The notes beneath the pieces were generated by a model. The model did no database searches. It was not told where the DNA came from and saw only the letters and a program-made list of their open reading frames with translations. From the NCBI RefSeq assembly GCF_036186745.1, contig NZ_CP108086.1, forward strand, positions 7,130,001 through 7,194,000: DNA of 64,000 nt, read 5' to 3'. Positions within the stretch are counted from its first letter, which is position 1, and each line of letters opens with the position of its first letter. The stretch comes from Microbispora hainanensis. GTDB lineage: Bacteria > Actinomycetota > Actinomycetes > Streptosporangiales > Streptosporangiaceae. This document shows, one piece after another, positions 24,599 through 32,574 of the stretch. The position numbers and the translations under genes were made by a program.

Positions 24599-26581
24599 AT
24601 GCGAGGCGGGGGTCCCGCTGACGAGGCCGGAGGGCCCAGGGAAGGTCAGCGGCCAGGTCAGTACGGCGGAGACCCAGGTCAGCCCGGTGGTGGGCACCCC
24701 GGCCAGCCTGGCGCGAGCCCCGGCCAGCACAGCGGGCACGCAGGTCCGCCCGGCGAGAACCCAGGCCCGTACGGGAAGCCCGGCCAGCCCGGCGGCCATG
24801 CAGGCCCACCCGGTGGGCACGCCGGTCCGCTCGGCGCAGATGTCGGCCAGTCTGGTGGGTACCCCGGTCAGCACAGTGGCGACCCGGGCCAGCCGGGCGC
24901 AGACGCCGGGCCGCCCAGTGGTCACCCCGGCGCGAGTCCCGGGCAGCCTGGCGCGAGCCGACCAGGAGACGCGAGCCGGCCAGGGGACGCAGGTCGGGCC
25001 GGTGGAGACACGGGCCGGCATGGCCGGAGCGAGGACGGCATGCCGCCCCTGGGCGCGCCGCCCACGACGGCCCCGCGCGGCGGACAGCCGCGTTTCGGCC
25101 CTCCGCTGACGACCGCCTCCCTGATCGGCTGGACGGCGCTGTCGGCAGTCCTGCCCGGAGCGGCCCATCTGCGGGCGGGCAACCGCCGCACCGGGATCGC
25201 GCTGCTGGCGACGTTCGGCGTCGTGCTGGTCGCCCTGGTGATCCTGGTCCTGCGCCTGAAGGACAACGCGGGGGTCGCGCTGCGCGGCAGCACGATGACC
25301 GCCGTCATGGCCGGAGCCGCCGTGTGCGCGCTCGCCTGGTTCGCTCTCGTGCTCCTGTCGTTCGTCGCCCTGCGGCCACAGCGCCTGACGCAGACCGGCC
25401 AGGTGGTGTCGGGCGTCGTCGCGGGCGTCCTGTGCGTGGCCGTGATGGCCCCGTTCGCCTTCACCGCGAACACGATCAGAACGGCCAGCCAGTTACTCGA
25501 CGACGTCACGGCTCCGGCGGAGGGCTCGACCCCCGTCCCCGTACGTGCCGAGGACCCGTGGAACGGCCGCACGCGCGTGAACTTCCTGCTGATCGGCGGC
25601 GACGCGGCGGGCAACCGGATCGGGGTGCGCACCGACTCGATGACCGTGGCCAGCGTGAACATCGCCACCGGCAACACCGTCCTGTTCAGCCTGCCGCGCA
25701 ACCTCCAGTACGTCCGCTTCCCCGCGAGCAGCCCCCTTCACAAGGTGTTCCCGAACGGCTTCAACGCCGAAGGGCAGGGCCTGCTCAACTCCGTCTGGTA
25801 CTACGCCGACAACAACCCCCAGATCATGGGCGGCAAGAACAGGGGCGCGCAGGCGCTGAAGGACGCGATCGGCTACACCCTCGGTCTGCACATCGACTAC
25901 TACGCGATGGTCGACATGTACGGCTTCGCGGCCCTGATCGACGCGGTCGGAGGGCTCAAGATCCGGGTCCAGCAGGACATCAAGTGGGGCGGCAAGTTCG
26001 GCACCGCCGGCACCATCAAGGCCGGCTACCGGACGCTCAACGGCGAGGAGGTGCTCTGGTATGGCCGCTCGCGGGTGGACAGCGACGACTTCTCCCGCAT
26101 GGCCCGCCAGCGCTGCGTCATCGGTGCGCTCGCCCAGCAGGTCACCCCGGCCACGGTGCTCGCGAACTTCAACAAGATCGCCTCGGCTGCTCGGCATCTG
26201 TTCCGCACCGACATCCCCCGCGACCTGCTGGAGCACCTCGTCCCGCTCGGCATGAAGGTGCGCAACGCCAAGATCACCAGCCTTCAGTTCGTGCCGCCGC
26301 TCATCTATACCGGCAACCCGGACTGGGTCAAGATCAGGAAGCTGACCCGGGAGGCGATCCGGGAGTCGATGGCCGAGCGGGGCACCGTCGCGGCCACCGC
26401 CTCGCCGATGACGTCCGCCGGATCGGCGGCGTCCGCCACTCCCTCCGGCTCGCACTCCCCGTCCGCGTCGCCGAGCCCGTCCCCTTCCCGTACGCCGGTG
26501 GTCGCCGGGGCGAGCCCCCGCGCGACGCCCACCACGAACGACAAGGCGGCCAAGAACCTCTCGGAGCTCTGCGGCTTCTGA
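24599..26581 (+). CDS. LytR-CpsA-Psr (LCP) family wall-polymer ligase
   Basis: A 660-residue membrane protein. Residues 1-165 are a Gly/Pro/Gln/His-rich cytoplasmic head with short tandem units (PGQPGGHAGPP and variants). About four hydrophobic segments lie between 170 and 300. An exported LCP domain (about 320-560) shows NFLLIGGDAAGNRIGVRTDS, MTVASVNIATG, SLPRNLQYV, DYYAMVDMYGFAALIDAVGG and WYGRSRVDSDDFSRMARQR. A Ser/Pro/Ala-rich tail follows. LCP enzymes transfer lipid-linked teichoic-type or arabinogalactan polymers onto peptidoglycan; the polymer here could be the nonulosonic one encoded at 57-61 kb, but that is speculation. ATG 24599 follows GGAAGAGAGAG. Confidence 0.88.
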   Translation: MRGGGPADEAGGPREGQRPGQYGGDPGQPGGGHPGQPGASPGQHSGHAGPPGENPGPYGKPGQPGGHAGPPGGHAGPLGADVGQSGGYPGQHSGDPGQPGADAGPPSGHPGASPGQPGASRPGDASRPGDAGRAGGDTGRHGRSEDGMPPLGAPPTTAPRGGQPRFGPPLTTASLIGWTALSAVLPGAAHLRAGNRRTGIALLATFGVVLVALVILVLRLKDNAGVALRGSTMTAVMAGAAVCALAWFALVLLSFVALRPQRLTQTGQVVSGVVAGVLCVAVMAPFAFTANTIRTASQLLDDVTAPAEGSTPVPVRAEDPWNGRTRVNFLLIGGDAAGNRIGVRTDSMTVASVNIATGNTVLFSLPRNLQYVRFPASSPLHKVFPNGFNAEGQGLLNSVWYYADNNPQIMGGKNRGAQALKDAIGYTLGLHIDYYAMVDMYGFAALIDAVGGLKIRVQQDIKWGGKFGTAGTIKAGYRTLNGEEVLWYGRSRVDSDDFSRMARQRCVIGALAQQVTPATVLANFNKIASAARHLFRTDIPRDLLEHLVPLGMKVRNAKITSLQFVPPLIYTGNPDWVKIRKLTREAIRESMAERGTVAATASPMTSAGSAASATPSGSHSPSASPSPSPSRTPVVAGASPRATPTTNDKAAKNLSELCGF

Positions 26582-26977
26582 GACGGCGCGGCTGAGCCAG
26601 AACCGCGAACCTACCGCCGCGAGAACCGCCTAGCGGAGGCATCGGACGGAGGCTTCCGGCCGAGGGCCGCCGAGCCGAGGCTGCCCGGCCGGAGGCCTTC
26701 GGGCGCGGGCTGCCGGGCCGGCGCTTTCGGCCGAAGCTGCCGGACGGAGCGCTGCCGGACGGAGCGCTGCCGGACGGAGTGCTGCCGGACGGAGTGCTGC
26801 CGGACGGAGTGCTGCTGAGCGGGGCTTTCAGACCGGGGCTTCCGGCCAGGAGTCCCCACCGGGCGACACCAGGCCGTTTTTACGGGAAGGCGTGGACGCC
26901 GCCTTCCCGATGCAGCATGGTTGTCACGTAACGCATCCACCCAGTCACGATCCGCACAGTAACGGAGTGGACTCGTC
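26582..26977. other. Intergenic region with 15-bp tandem array
   Basis: No gene is seen. It contains GCTGCCGGACGGAGC-type units repeated five times (26736-26810) plus a partial copy, and related CGGACGGAGGCTTCCGGC segments before them. A promoter for the subtilase gene is expected near 26900-26960, and ACGGAG sits just before its start. Confidence 0.8.
26736..26810. repeat. 15-bp tandem repeat, five copies
   Basis: GCTGCCGGACGGAGC (two copies) and GCTGCCGGACGGAGT (three copies) lie head to tail. A degenerate sixth begins at 26811. Confidence 0.9.
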
Positions 26978-28339
26978 GTGCGCGTACTCATCCAGTTGCG
27001 TCCGTCCCCCGACCTGGTCGCCGCCGTCGCCGACCCGTCGGTCCCCGCGGCGGCGTCGGACGTGGCCGACGGCCTGCCCGGGGTGGTCCTCGACCACTCG
27101 TACGCCCCGGTGGCCGTGCCTCGCCCGATGCCCGCATCCCCCGGCGGCGACCCGCTGTCGCTCAACCAGCCGCTGGTCTTCTCCATGGCGCCTCAGGACG
27201 CCTCGGTCGTGGTCCGCGGGGAGATCGCCGACGACGAGGTCACCAGCAGGGTCGCCCTCCTGCCCGCGACCCGCCGCGACGTGGTCGCGGTGTACGCCGA
27301 CCCGGTGATCGAGACCTCGCTCACCTGCGGGGGCGACCCGGCCGTGGGTGACTGGCACGACGTCGAACGGCTGTTGCGCGTGCCCGACCTGACGGCCGAG
27401 GGGCTGGACGGCTCCGGCGTCAGCCTCGCGGTCGTCGACACCGGCATCAACGCGGCGTACGTCAAGGCCGCCCGCGGGCAGGACGTGACGGTGGATCACG
27501 AACGGAGCTGGAGCCCCGAGGGCGTCTCCGGGACCCCGGGGGACTTCGCGGTCGACCACGGCTCGATGTGCGCCTTCGACGCGCTCATCGCCGCGCCCAA
27601 GGCGTCGCTGGTGGACGTGCCCGTGCTGCTGTCGCGGCGGCAGGGCGGCTCGACGCTCGACGGCCTGCTGTCCGACGCCATCGCCGCGTACGCGCACCTG
27701 CGCGAGGTACTCGACGCCCAGCCCGCCGAGTCGCGGGCGCTCGTGGTGACCAACAGCTGGGGGTCGTTCTCTCCGCGCTGGGACTTCCCGCCCGGACACC
27801 CCGGCAACTACTCGGACAACGCGGCCCATCCGTTCAACCTCATCGTCGGCAGCCTGGCCGAAGCGGGGGCGGACATCCTGTTCGCCGCGGGCAACTGCGG
27901 GACGCAGTGCCGCGACAGCAGGTGCGCCTTCCCCGACCGGCCCATCGTCGGGGCCAACTCCCACCCCAGCGTGCTCTCGATCGGCGGGGTCGACACGGCG
28001 GGGATGCGGGTCGGCTACTCCTCGCAGGGCCCCGGCCGGCTGACCAAGCGCAAGCCGGACTTCTGCGCCTACACGCACTTCGCCGGGTCTGGTGCGCTCG
28101 GCGACGACGAGCCCGACTCGGGCACCTCGGCCGCCTGCCCTGTCGCGGCCGGGCTGGTCGCCGCCGTACGCTCCCGCTGGCCTGCCACGGTGCTGTCGCC
28201 CGCCCAGCTCCGTACGCTGCTCCGCCGGACGGCCGATGATCGCAGTGCCGTAGGGTATGACCACGACTACGGGTACGGCGTGGTGGACGCCGCCGGCATC
28301 ATCGCCGCGCTGCGCCGCCGAGCCGCGAAGGCGGCCTGA
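26978..28339 (+). CDS. Intracellular subtilisin-like serine peptidase (S8)
   Basis: A 453-residue S8 peptidase with no signal peptide or transmembrane helix. Catalytic triad: VVDTGIN (Asp, near residue 154), VDHGSMCAFD (His, near 193) and DSGTSAACPVAAG (Ser, near 389), with oxyanion Asn in FAAGNCGTQC. About 130 residues precede the catalytic domain and include a strand pattern (MRVLIQLRPSPDLVAAV) like an I9-type prodomain; no secretion motif separates them. The next genes are a small I9-like protein and a P-loop kinase on the same strand. Its last codons are repeated in the spacer that follows. A regulated cytoplasmic protease is the likely role; substrates are unknown. Confidence 0.88.
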   Translation: MRVLIQLRPSPDLVAAVADPSVPAAASDVADGLPGVVLDHSYAPVAVPRPMPASPGGDPLSLNQPLVFSMAPQDASVVVRGEIADDEVTSRVALLPATRRDVVAVYADPVIETSLTCGGDPAVGDWHDVERLLRVPDLTAEGLDGSGVSLAVVDTGINAAYVKAARGQDVTVDHERSWSPEGVSGTPGDFAVDHGSMCAFDALIAAPKASLVDVPVLLSRRQGGSTLDGLLSDAIAAYAHLREVLDAQPAESRALVVTNSWGSFSPRWDFPPGHPGNYSDNAAHPFNLIVGSLAEAGADILFAAGNCGTQCRDSRCAFPDRPIVGANSHPSVLSIGGVDTAGMRVGYSSQGPGRLTKRKPDFCAYTHFAGSGALGDDEPDSGTSAACPVAAGLVAAVRSRWPATVLSPAQLRTLLRRTADDRSAVGYDHDYGYGVVDAAGIIAALRRRAAKAA

Positions 28340-28451
28340 ACAACGCAGCGCCGCGAAGGCGGCCTGAACAACGCAGCGCCGCCAAGGCGGTCTGCAGACA
28401 CAGCGCCGTGGAAGCGGGCTGAACAACGCGGCGCCGCGAAAACGGCCTGAG
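28322..28451. repeat. 27-28-bp repeat starting inside the subtilase stop region
   Basis: GCCGCGAAGGCGGCCTGAAC-type units occur at 28322, 28350, 28378, 28405 and 28433. The first two are identical over 28 bp. The first includes the last subtilase codons and its TGA, so the array looks like repeated copies of the gene's 3' end. Confidence 0.85.
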
Positions 28452-28544
28452 TCATGCGGGCCGCGGAAGCGGTGTGCGACGAAAGCGGCCTGGGGCCGCC
28501 GCGCCGTCCGGTGACGAGACGTCCAGCAGAGGGAGGCGGGGCCG

Positions 28545-28826
28545 GTGGCCGAGGTGCTCATCACCGTCCGGCTCACCGCGCCCGCGACGCTGGAGACCGC
28601 GATGCGGCGACTCGGCCTCGCCGAGGACGAGGTCGACACCGGCTACGGCCTGGTGCCGGTCGATCCCCGCAAGGACCTGTACGTCCTGCGGGTGACGGAG
28701 GAGGCCGGCCGGCGGGTCGGCGACTCGGACGCCGGGGCTGTGGACGGCGGGGCGGCGGACGGCGGGGCGGCGGACGGCGGGCCCTACTCCGATCCGCCCA
28801 TCGAGCCCTACGGGCCGCCGCGATGA
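28545..28826 (+). CDS. Small protein with I9-inhibitor-like head and disordered tail
   Basis: A 93-residue protein. Residues 1-62 have a strand-helix-strand-strand-helix pattern: VLITVRLTA, then LETAMRRLGLAEDEVD, GYGLVPVD, LYVLRVTEEAGRRV. That order and size match peptidase-inhibitor I9 (subtilisin prodomain) units. Residues 63-93 are Gly/Asp/Pro-rich with three GAADGG-like repeats. GTG 28545 follows GAGGGAGGCGGGG. It lies between an S8 peptidase and a P-loop kinase and overlaps the latter by four bases. The I9 comparison is by eye and unproven. If right, it would be a separate inhibitor or folding partner for the peptidase. Confidence 0.55.
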   Translation: MAEVLITVRLTAPATLETAMRRLGLAEDEVDTGYGLVPVDPRKDLYVLRVTEEAGRRVGDSDAGAVDGGAADGGAADGGPYSDPPIEPYGPPR

Positions 28827-29389
28827 CCGCTCCCGTCTGGGTGGTGTCCGGTCCGCCGGGCGCGGGCAAGTCGACCGTCTGCGAGCTGCTGCTGGCCCGT
28901 CTCGACCCCGTGCCCGCCCTGCTCGACAAGGACACGATGTACGGCGGCTTCGTCGAGGCCACACTCGCGGCGTACGGCAGGCCCACGGGCGAGCGTGAGG
29001 GGCCGTGGTATGACGAGCACGTCAAACGGCATGAGTACGCCGGCATGACGGCGACGGCCAGGGAGATCCGCTCCCACGGGTGCCCGGTGATGCTCGGCGG
29101 GCCCTTCACCTCCCAGGTGCACGACGCGGCGCTCTGGCACGCGTGGGTGGAGGCGCTGGGCGGGCCGGACGTACACCTGATCTGGATCCGCTCCGACGGC
29201 CCGACGCTGCGTGAGCGGCTTCTCCGCCGAGGCCTCGCCAGGGACGGGCAGAAGCTGGAGAACTTCGCCGAATATCTGCGCGCCATCCGCGTCGACGAGC
29301 CGCCCGCCGTGCCGTACGAGGAGGTCGACAACCGCCTCGGCGCGCCTCCGCTCGACGTCCAGATCGACCGGCTGGTGGCGAGAGCGTAG
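28823..29389 (+). CDS. P-loop kinase-like protein (AAA_33/zeta-toxin-like)
   Basis: A 188-residue P-loop NTPase. Walker A VVSGPPGAGKSTVCELL is at the N-terminus, LLDKDTMYGG carries the usual Asp of the second strand, and the lid helix region RERLLRRGLARDG supplies Arg residues for phosphate binding. No helix-turn-helix, membrane or protease domain is seen. This layout is found in small-molecule kinases (shikimate/gluconate types, chloramphenicol phosphotransferase) and zeta toxins; substrate cannot be read from sequence. Translation is coupled to the upstream small gene by an ATGA overlap. The last codons are duplicated downstream. Confidence 0.75.
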   Translation: MTAPVWVVSGPPGAGKSTVCELLLARLDPVPALLDKDTMYGGFVEATLAAYGRPTGEREGPWYDEHVKRHEYAGMTATAREIRSHGCPVMLGGPFTSQVHDAALWHAWVEALGGPDVHLIWIRSDGPTLRERLLRRGLARDGQKLENFAEYLRAIRVDEPPAVPYEEVDNRLGAPPLDVQIDRLVARA

Positions 29390-29593
29390 GCCGCACCCTC
29401 AACCGTTCCCGCGTGCTGCTCGCCACGTGCTTGAGCATGCGTTCACGACCATCCGGAGCGTCGGAACGCGGGATCCGAGCACCGCCTGGTGGCGAGAGCG
29501 TGGGCCGCACCCTCAACCGTTCTTGCATGCTGCTCGCCGGGTGCTCGCGCATGCGTTCGCGGACCGTTGGAGCGTCGCGACGCGGGATCCGAG
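29372..29593. repeat. Two-copy 108-bp direct repeat containing the kinase 3' end
   Basis: 29372-29479 and 29486-29593 match over 108 bp with roughly a dozen differences. The first copy begins with the kinase codons Leu-Val-Ala-Arg-Ala-stop; in the second the stop TAG has become TGG. Both end GGATCCGAG. The 350-bp spacer 29390-29742 otherwise holds only the promoter of the next gene. Confidence 0.85.
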
Positions 29594-29742
29594 TCAAGTG
29601 GTCGCGCACCGTTCTCACTTCGGCCGCCGGGACGGCGGAGTTCGTTAGCGTCCGAGGCGTGGAAGCTCCGCGCTTCCCCGGGACGGCCCGCAAGCGCACT
29701 GAGCCGCCCCGGACCGATCGATCCCCAAACACGGAGACAACA

Positions 29743-30705
29743 GTGAAGGCAGTCGCGATCAAGGCGTTCGGAGTTCCCGAAGGTCTGGCCGTCATCGACC
29801 TCCCCGCCCCGGTTCCGGGCGCCGGGCAGGTGCTGATCGCCACGGAGGCGATCGGCGTCGGCGGCGTGGACGCCGTGATCCGAAGCGGCGCTCTGGCCGC
29901 CTACGGTTTCACGGAAGGCCACATCCCCGGCGGCGAGGTGGCGGGCACCGTGATCGCCGTCGGCGACGACGTCGACACCTCATGGATCGGCCAGCGGGTG
30001 TGGGCGTCCACCGGCGTGGGCGGCGGCTACGTCGAGCAGGCGGTCGCCCCGGTCGAGGAGATCGTCCCCCTTCCCGCGGACCTGTCCGCCGTCGACGCGG
30101 TGACGCTCGGCAGCTCCGGTGTGGTGGCCCACTTCGCCCTCGCCCACGCCCACTTCGCCCCCGGAGAGTCGGTGCTGGTGCGCGGCGCGGCGGGCAGCAT
30201 AGGGATCCTGGCCGTACAGCTCGCGGCTCGCGGCGGCGCCGGTGCGGTGGCGGTCACCACCTCGTCGGCCGAGCGCGGCGAGCGGCTGCGCAAGCTCGGC
30301 GCGACCCACGTGCTGGACCGCTCCGGTGAGGGCGGCGAGGACGCTCCTACGGGCTACGACATCGTCATCGACGTCGTAGCCGGTCCGGACCTGCCCTCCT
30401 TCCTCGACAGGCTCAACCCGAACGGCCGGCTGGTGGTCGTCGGCGTGGTCGGAGGGCAGCCTCCGGCGGACTTCGGCACGACGATGATGGCCGCGTTCCG
30501 GAAGTCGCTGTCCTTCGCCACCTTCAGCGCCGACACCGTTGCCGCCTCCGACCGGCGTGCCGTACGGATCGAGCAGTTCGCCGCCGCGGGGCGCGACGCG
30601 CTGCACGCCGTGGTGCACGAGGTGCTGCCGCTGGAGCAGGCCGTGCTGGCGCACCGGAAGATGGACGCCGGAGAGGTGTTCGGCAGGATCGTCCTGACCC
30701 CGTGA
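29743..30705 (+). CDS. NADP-dependent MDR oxidoreductase (quinone-reductase-like)
   Basis: A 320-residue medium-chain dehydrogenase/reductase without zinc ligands. MKAVAIKAFGVPEGL is the classical start (GTG 29743). GGEVAGTVIAVGDDVD covers the substrate domain, and VLVRGAAGSIGILAVQLAA is the nucleotide-binding loop. VLDRSG and DIVIDVVAGPDLPSFLDRL follow. It belongs to the quinone oxidoreductase (QOR) branch, which reduces quinones or enones with NADPH. Longer upstream readings into the repeat have no ribosome site and are rejected. It is convergent with the HD-domain gene; no neighbour suggests a substrate. Confidence 0.88.
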   Translation: MKAVAIKAFGVPEGLAVIDLPAPVPGAGQVLIATEAIGVGGVDAVIRSGALAAYGFTEGHIPGGEVAGTVIAVGDDVDTSWIGQRVWASTGVGGGYVEQAVAPVEEIVPLPADLSAVDAVTLGSSGVVAHFALAHAHFAPGESVLVRGAAGSIGILAVQLAARGGAGAVAVTTSSAERGERLRKLGATHVLDRSGEGGEDAPTGYDIVIDVVAGPDLPSFLDRLNPNGRLVVVGVVGGQPPADFGTTMMAAFRKSLSFATFSADTVAASDRRAVRIEQFAAAGRDALHAVVHEVLPLEQAVLAHRKMDAGEVFGRIVLTP

Positions 30706-30739
30706 CGCGCTCGCCGGCCTGAAGGCCGGGCTCCAGCCC

Positions 30740-30757
30740 GTGCCGCGTGCGCGGCAC
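30740..30757. terminator. Short perfect hairpin between convergent genes
   Basis: GTGCCGCG (30740) pairs with CGCGGCAC (30750) across a 2-base loop. Flanking CTGAAGGCCGG segments occur on both sides, so several alternative stems are possible. Confidence 0.5.
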
Positions 30758-30825
30758 CTCTACCGGACTGAAGGCCGGAGCACTGCGGACGAATCCGGTG
30801 GCCCCACGGCCCCTGCCGGTCGCGG

Positions 30826-31431
30826 TCACACGATCTCGTGCCCGTACGCGGCCGCGAGCGGCCGCAGGTCGGGGACACCGAAGGCGGCGCACATCGACGC
30901 GAACGCCTCGGCCTTGTCGTCGCCATAGCGGCGCACATGGGCCGCGTAGGTGTCCGCGGTGACGAACCTCGGCGGGTCGGTCTTGCTGTGGAACTTGTCC
31001 GCGAACATCACAAGCCGTTCCTCGGCCGACTCCGCGAGGTAGTCGCGGGAAGGCAGCGGCAGGCCCTGTCGCAGCACGTCGTCCCGGCTGATCCCCACGC
31101 CCGTGTGGTGGGAGCAGAACCGGCACAGCCTCTCGGGGAAGCCCTCCTTGCGGAGCAGCTCGTGGCCGAGGACTCCGTGGCGTACGTAACCGGCGTGGTC
31201 GAGCCGCCCGTCCTCGTCGTAGAGCAGGTAGACGCCGACGTCGTGCAGGAGGCTTCCGGCCCGCACCACGTCGGCGTCGACGTCGAGCCCGGCGCGGTCG
31301 GCGCGGTCGGCCAGTTGCAAGGCGATAGCGCAGACGATCTCGCAGTGCGTGTAGACGAGGTCGAACGCCTCCTCCGTCGGCGCGTGTCTCGCGTGCAGTG
31401 CGCGGAGCTCAGCGTCCGTCGGAAGCCGCAT
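30826..31431 (-). CDS. HD-domain phosphohydrolase
   Basis: A 201-residue metal-dependent phosphohydrolase of the HD superfamily. Metal ligands are visible as YTHCEIV (His), GSLLHDVGVYLL (the HD doublet), HGVLGHELL and CSHHTGVG, then MFADKFHSK with the last Asp. Such stand-alone proteins act on nucleotides or small phosphoesters; the substrate is not predictable. Start ATG 31431 gives the normal length. It is followed on the same strand (upstream side) by the ion-channel gene with a 65-bp gap, so cotranscription from the channel promoter is possible. Confidence 0.85.
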   Translation of the reverse strand: MRLPTDAELRALHARHAPTEEAFDLVYTHCEIVCAIALQLADRADRAGLDVDADVVRAGSLLHDVGVYLLYDEDGRLDHAGYVRHGVLGHELLRKEGFPERLCRFCSHHTGVGISRDDVLRQGLPLPSRDYLAESAEERLVMFADKFHSKTDPPRFVTADTYAAHVRRYGDDKAEAFASMCAAFGVPDLRPLAAAYGHEIV

Positions 31432-31496
31432 GGGCGGAGTCTAGCAAGCGATGATCATCGGCTGGCGGCCCTGGATGTCAGGAGGGCACGGGGATA

Positions 31497-32267
31497 TCAG
31501 GAGGGCACCCGTTCGCCGAGGCTCTCACGCAGGCTCCTGATCTCCTCGCGCAGGGCCGACAGCTCGGCCAGCGTCGAGCGGTCGTCCGTGTCCCTGGCCT
31601 CCTCTTCCATCGCGCTCACCACGACCGCGATGAAGAGGTTCAGCACGACGAAGGTGCAGACCAGCACGAAGATGACGAAGTAGATCCACGACGAGGGATG
31701 GCTCTCCATCAGCTGGCGGTTGATCTCCGACCAGCCGTCGCCCGTCATGACCTGGAACAGCGTGTACAGCGACGTGGGCAGGTCGCCGAAATACTCGGGC
31801 GCGGCGGCGCCGTACAGCTTGGTGCCCATGACGCCGGCGACGTACAGGATGAGGCCGAGCAGCACGACGATCGAGCTCATGCCGGGGATGGCGGTGAGCA
31901 GCGCGGAGACCACCCGCCGCAGCGACGGCACGACCGAGATGAGCCGCAGTGCCCGCAGGACGCGCAGCGCCCGCAGCACCGACAGGCCCCCGGCCGTGGG
32001 GAGGAACGAGAAGCCGATGATCAGCAGGTCGAAGACGTTCCAGGCGTCGCGGAGGAACCGCCACCGGTAGACGTAGATCTTGGCGAGGATCTCCGCCACG
32101 AAGATGTACAGGGCGACGTGGTCGGCGACATGCAGTTCCGTGCCGTATTGGGCGGTCGCCTCGGCCGAGGTCTCGACGCCCAGCGTGGCCGCGTTGAAGA
32201 GGATCACCACCGTGATCACCTGCTGGAACCGCGGCGACTCGATCAGACGGCGGACACGTTCACGCAC
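31497..32267 (-). CDS. Voltage-gated cation channel, single-domain (BacNav-like)
   Basis: A 256-residue subunit that should assemble as a tetramer in the plasma membrane. Helices S1-S4 lie in residues 15-125, with the S4 voltage sensor reading SVLRALRVLRALRLISVVP (Arg every third residue). S5 (MSSIVVLLGLILYVAGVMG), the pore loop FQVMTGDGWSEIN, and S6 (YFVIFVLVCTFVVLNLFIAV) follow. Last is a C-terminal heptad segment LAELSALREEIRSLRESL that fits the four-helix coiled coil of bacterial sodium channels. Known bacterial sodium channels have TLESW in the filter; TGDGW here replaces the key Glu with Asp, so ion preference is open. Confidence 0.88.
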   Translation of the reverse strand: MRERVRRLIESPRFQQVITVVILFNAATLGVETSAEATAQYGTELHVADHVALYIFVAEILAKIYVYRWRFLRDAWNVFDLLIIGFSFLPTAGGLSVLRALRVLRALRLISVVPSLRRVVSALLTAIPGMSSIVVLLGLILYVAGVMGTKLYGAAAPEYFGDLPTSLYTLFQVMTGDGWSEINRQLMESHPSSWIYFVIFVLVCTFVVLNLFIAVVVSAMEEEARDTDDRSTLAELSALREEIRSLRESLGERVPS

Positions 32268-32397
32268 GAAGAACTCCTGGGAGGCACTGAAAGATCGGCA
32301 CAGAGCCTAGTGCCCCCCGGGGACATTTCCGTTACCCGGCCTTGGCGCTCCTATTGACGGCGTTCGAACCGGCCACGCCGCCGCCGACCGTCTCACC

Positions 32398-32574
32398 ACG
32401 GGGCAAGACGGCCGACGCGGCAGGCTCTCATCGCACGGCGAGACGGCCGACGCGGCACCCTGTCACCGCACGGCAAGACGGCCGACGCGGCACCCTGTCA
32501 CCGCACGGCAAGACGGCCGGCGCGGCACGCTCTCGCCGCACGGCAAGACGGCCGACGCGGCACACCGTCACCGC
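32398..32574. repeat. 35-bp tandem repeat, five copies
   Basis: Units starting ACGGCAAGACGGCCGACGCG are found at 32398 (37 bp), 32435, 32470, 32505 and 32540. The last overlaps the end of the doxX-like gene. The 300-bp spacer 32268-32567 contains nothing else recognised apart from the presumed promoter of the channel gene near 32290-32340. Confidence 0.9.

Noticed and set aside
28823..29389. Zeta toxin with upstream antitoxin
   Set aside because: The P-loop and lid fit many kinases, the small upstream protein lacks an epsilon-like or DNA-binding pattern, and the peptidase context points elsewhere.
29413..29742. N-terminal extension of the MDR oxidoreductase
   Set aside because: The extra 110 codons are the 108-bp repeat; family homology and the conserved start begin at GTG 29743.
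32398..32574. CRISPR-like array
   Set aside because: The 35-bp units are head to tail without unique spacers and no cas genes are near; it is a simple tandem repeat.
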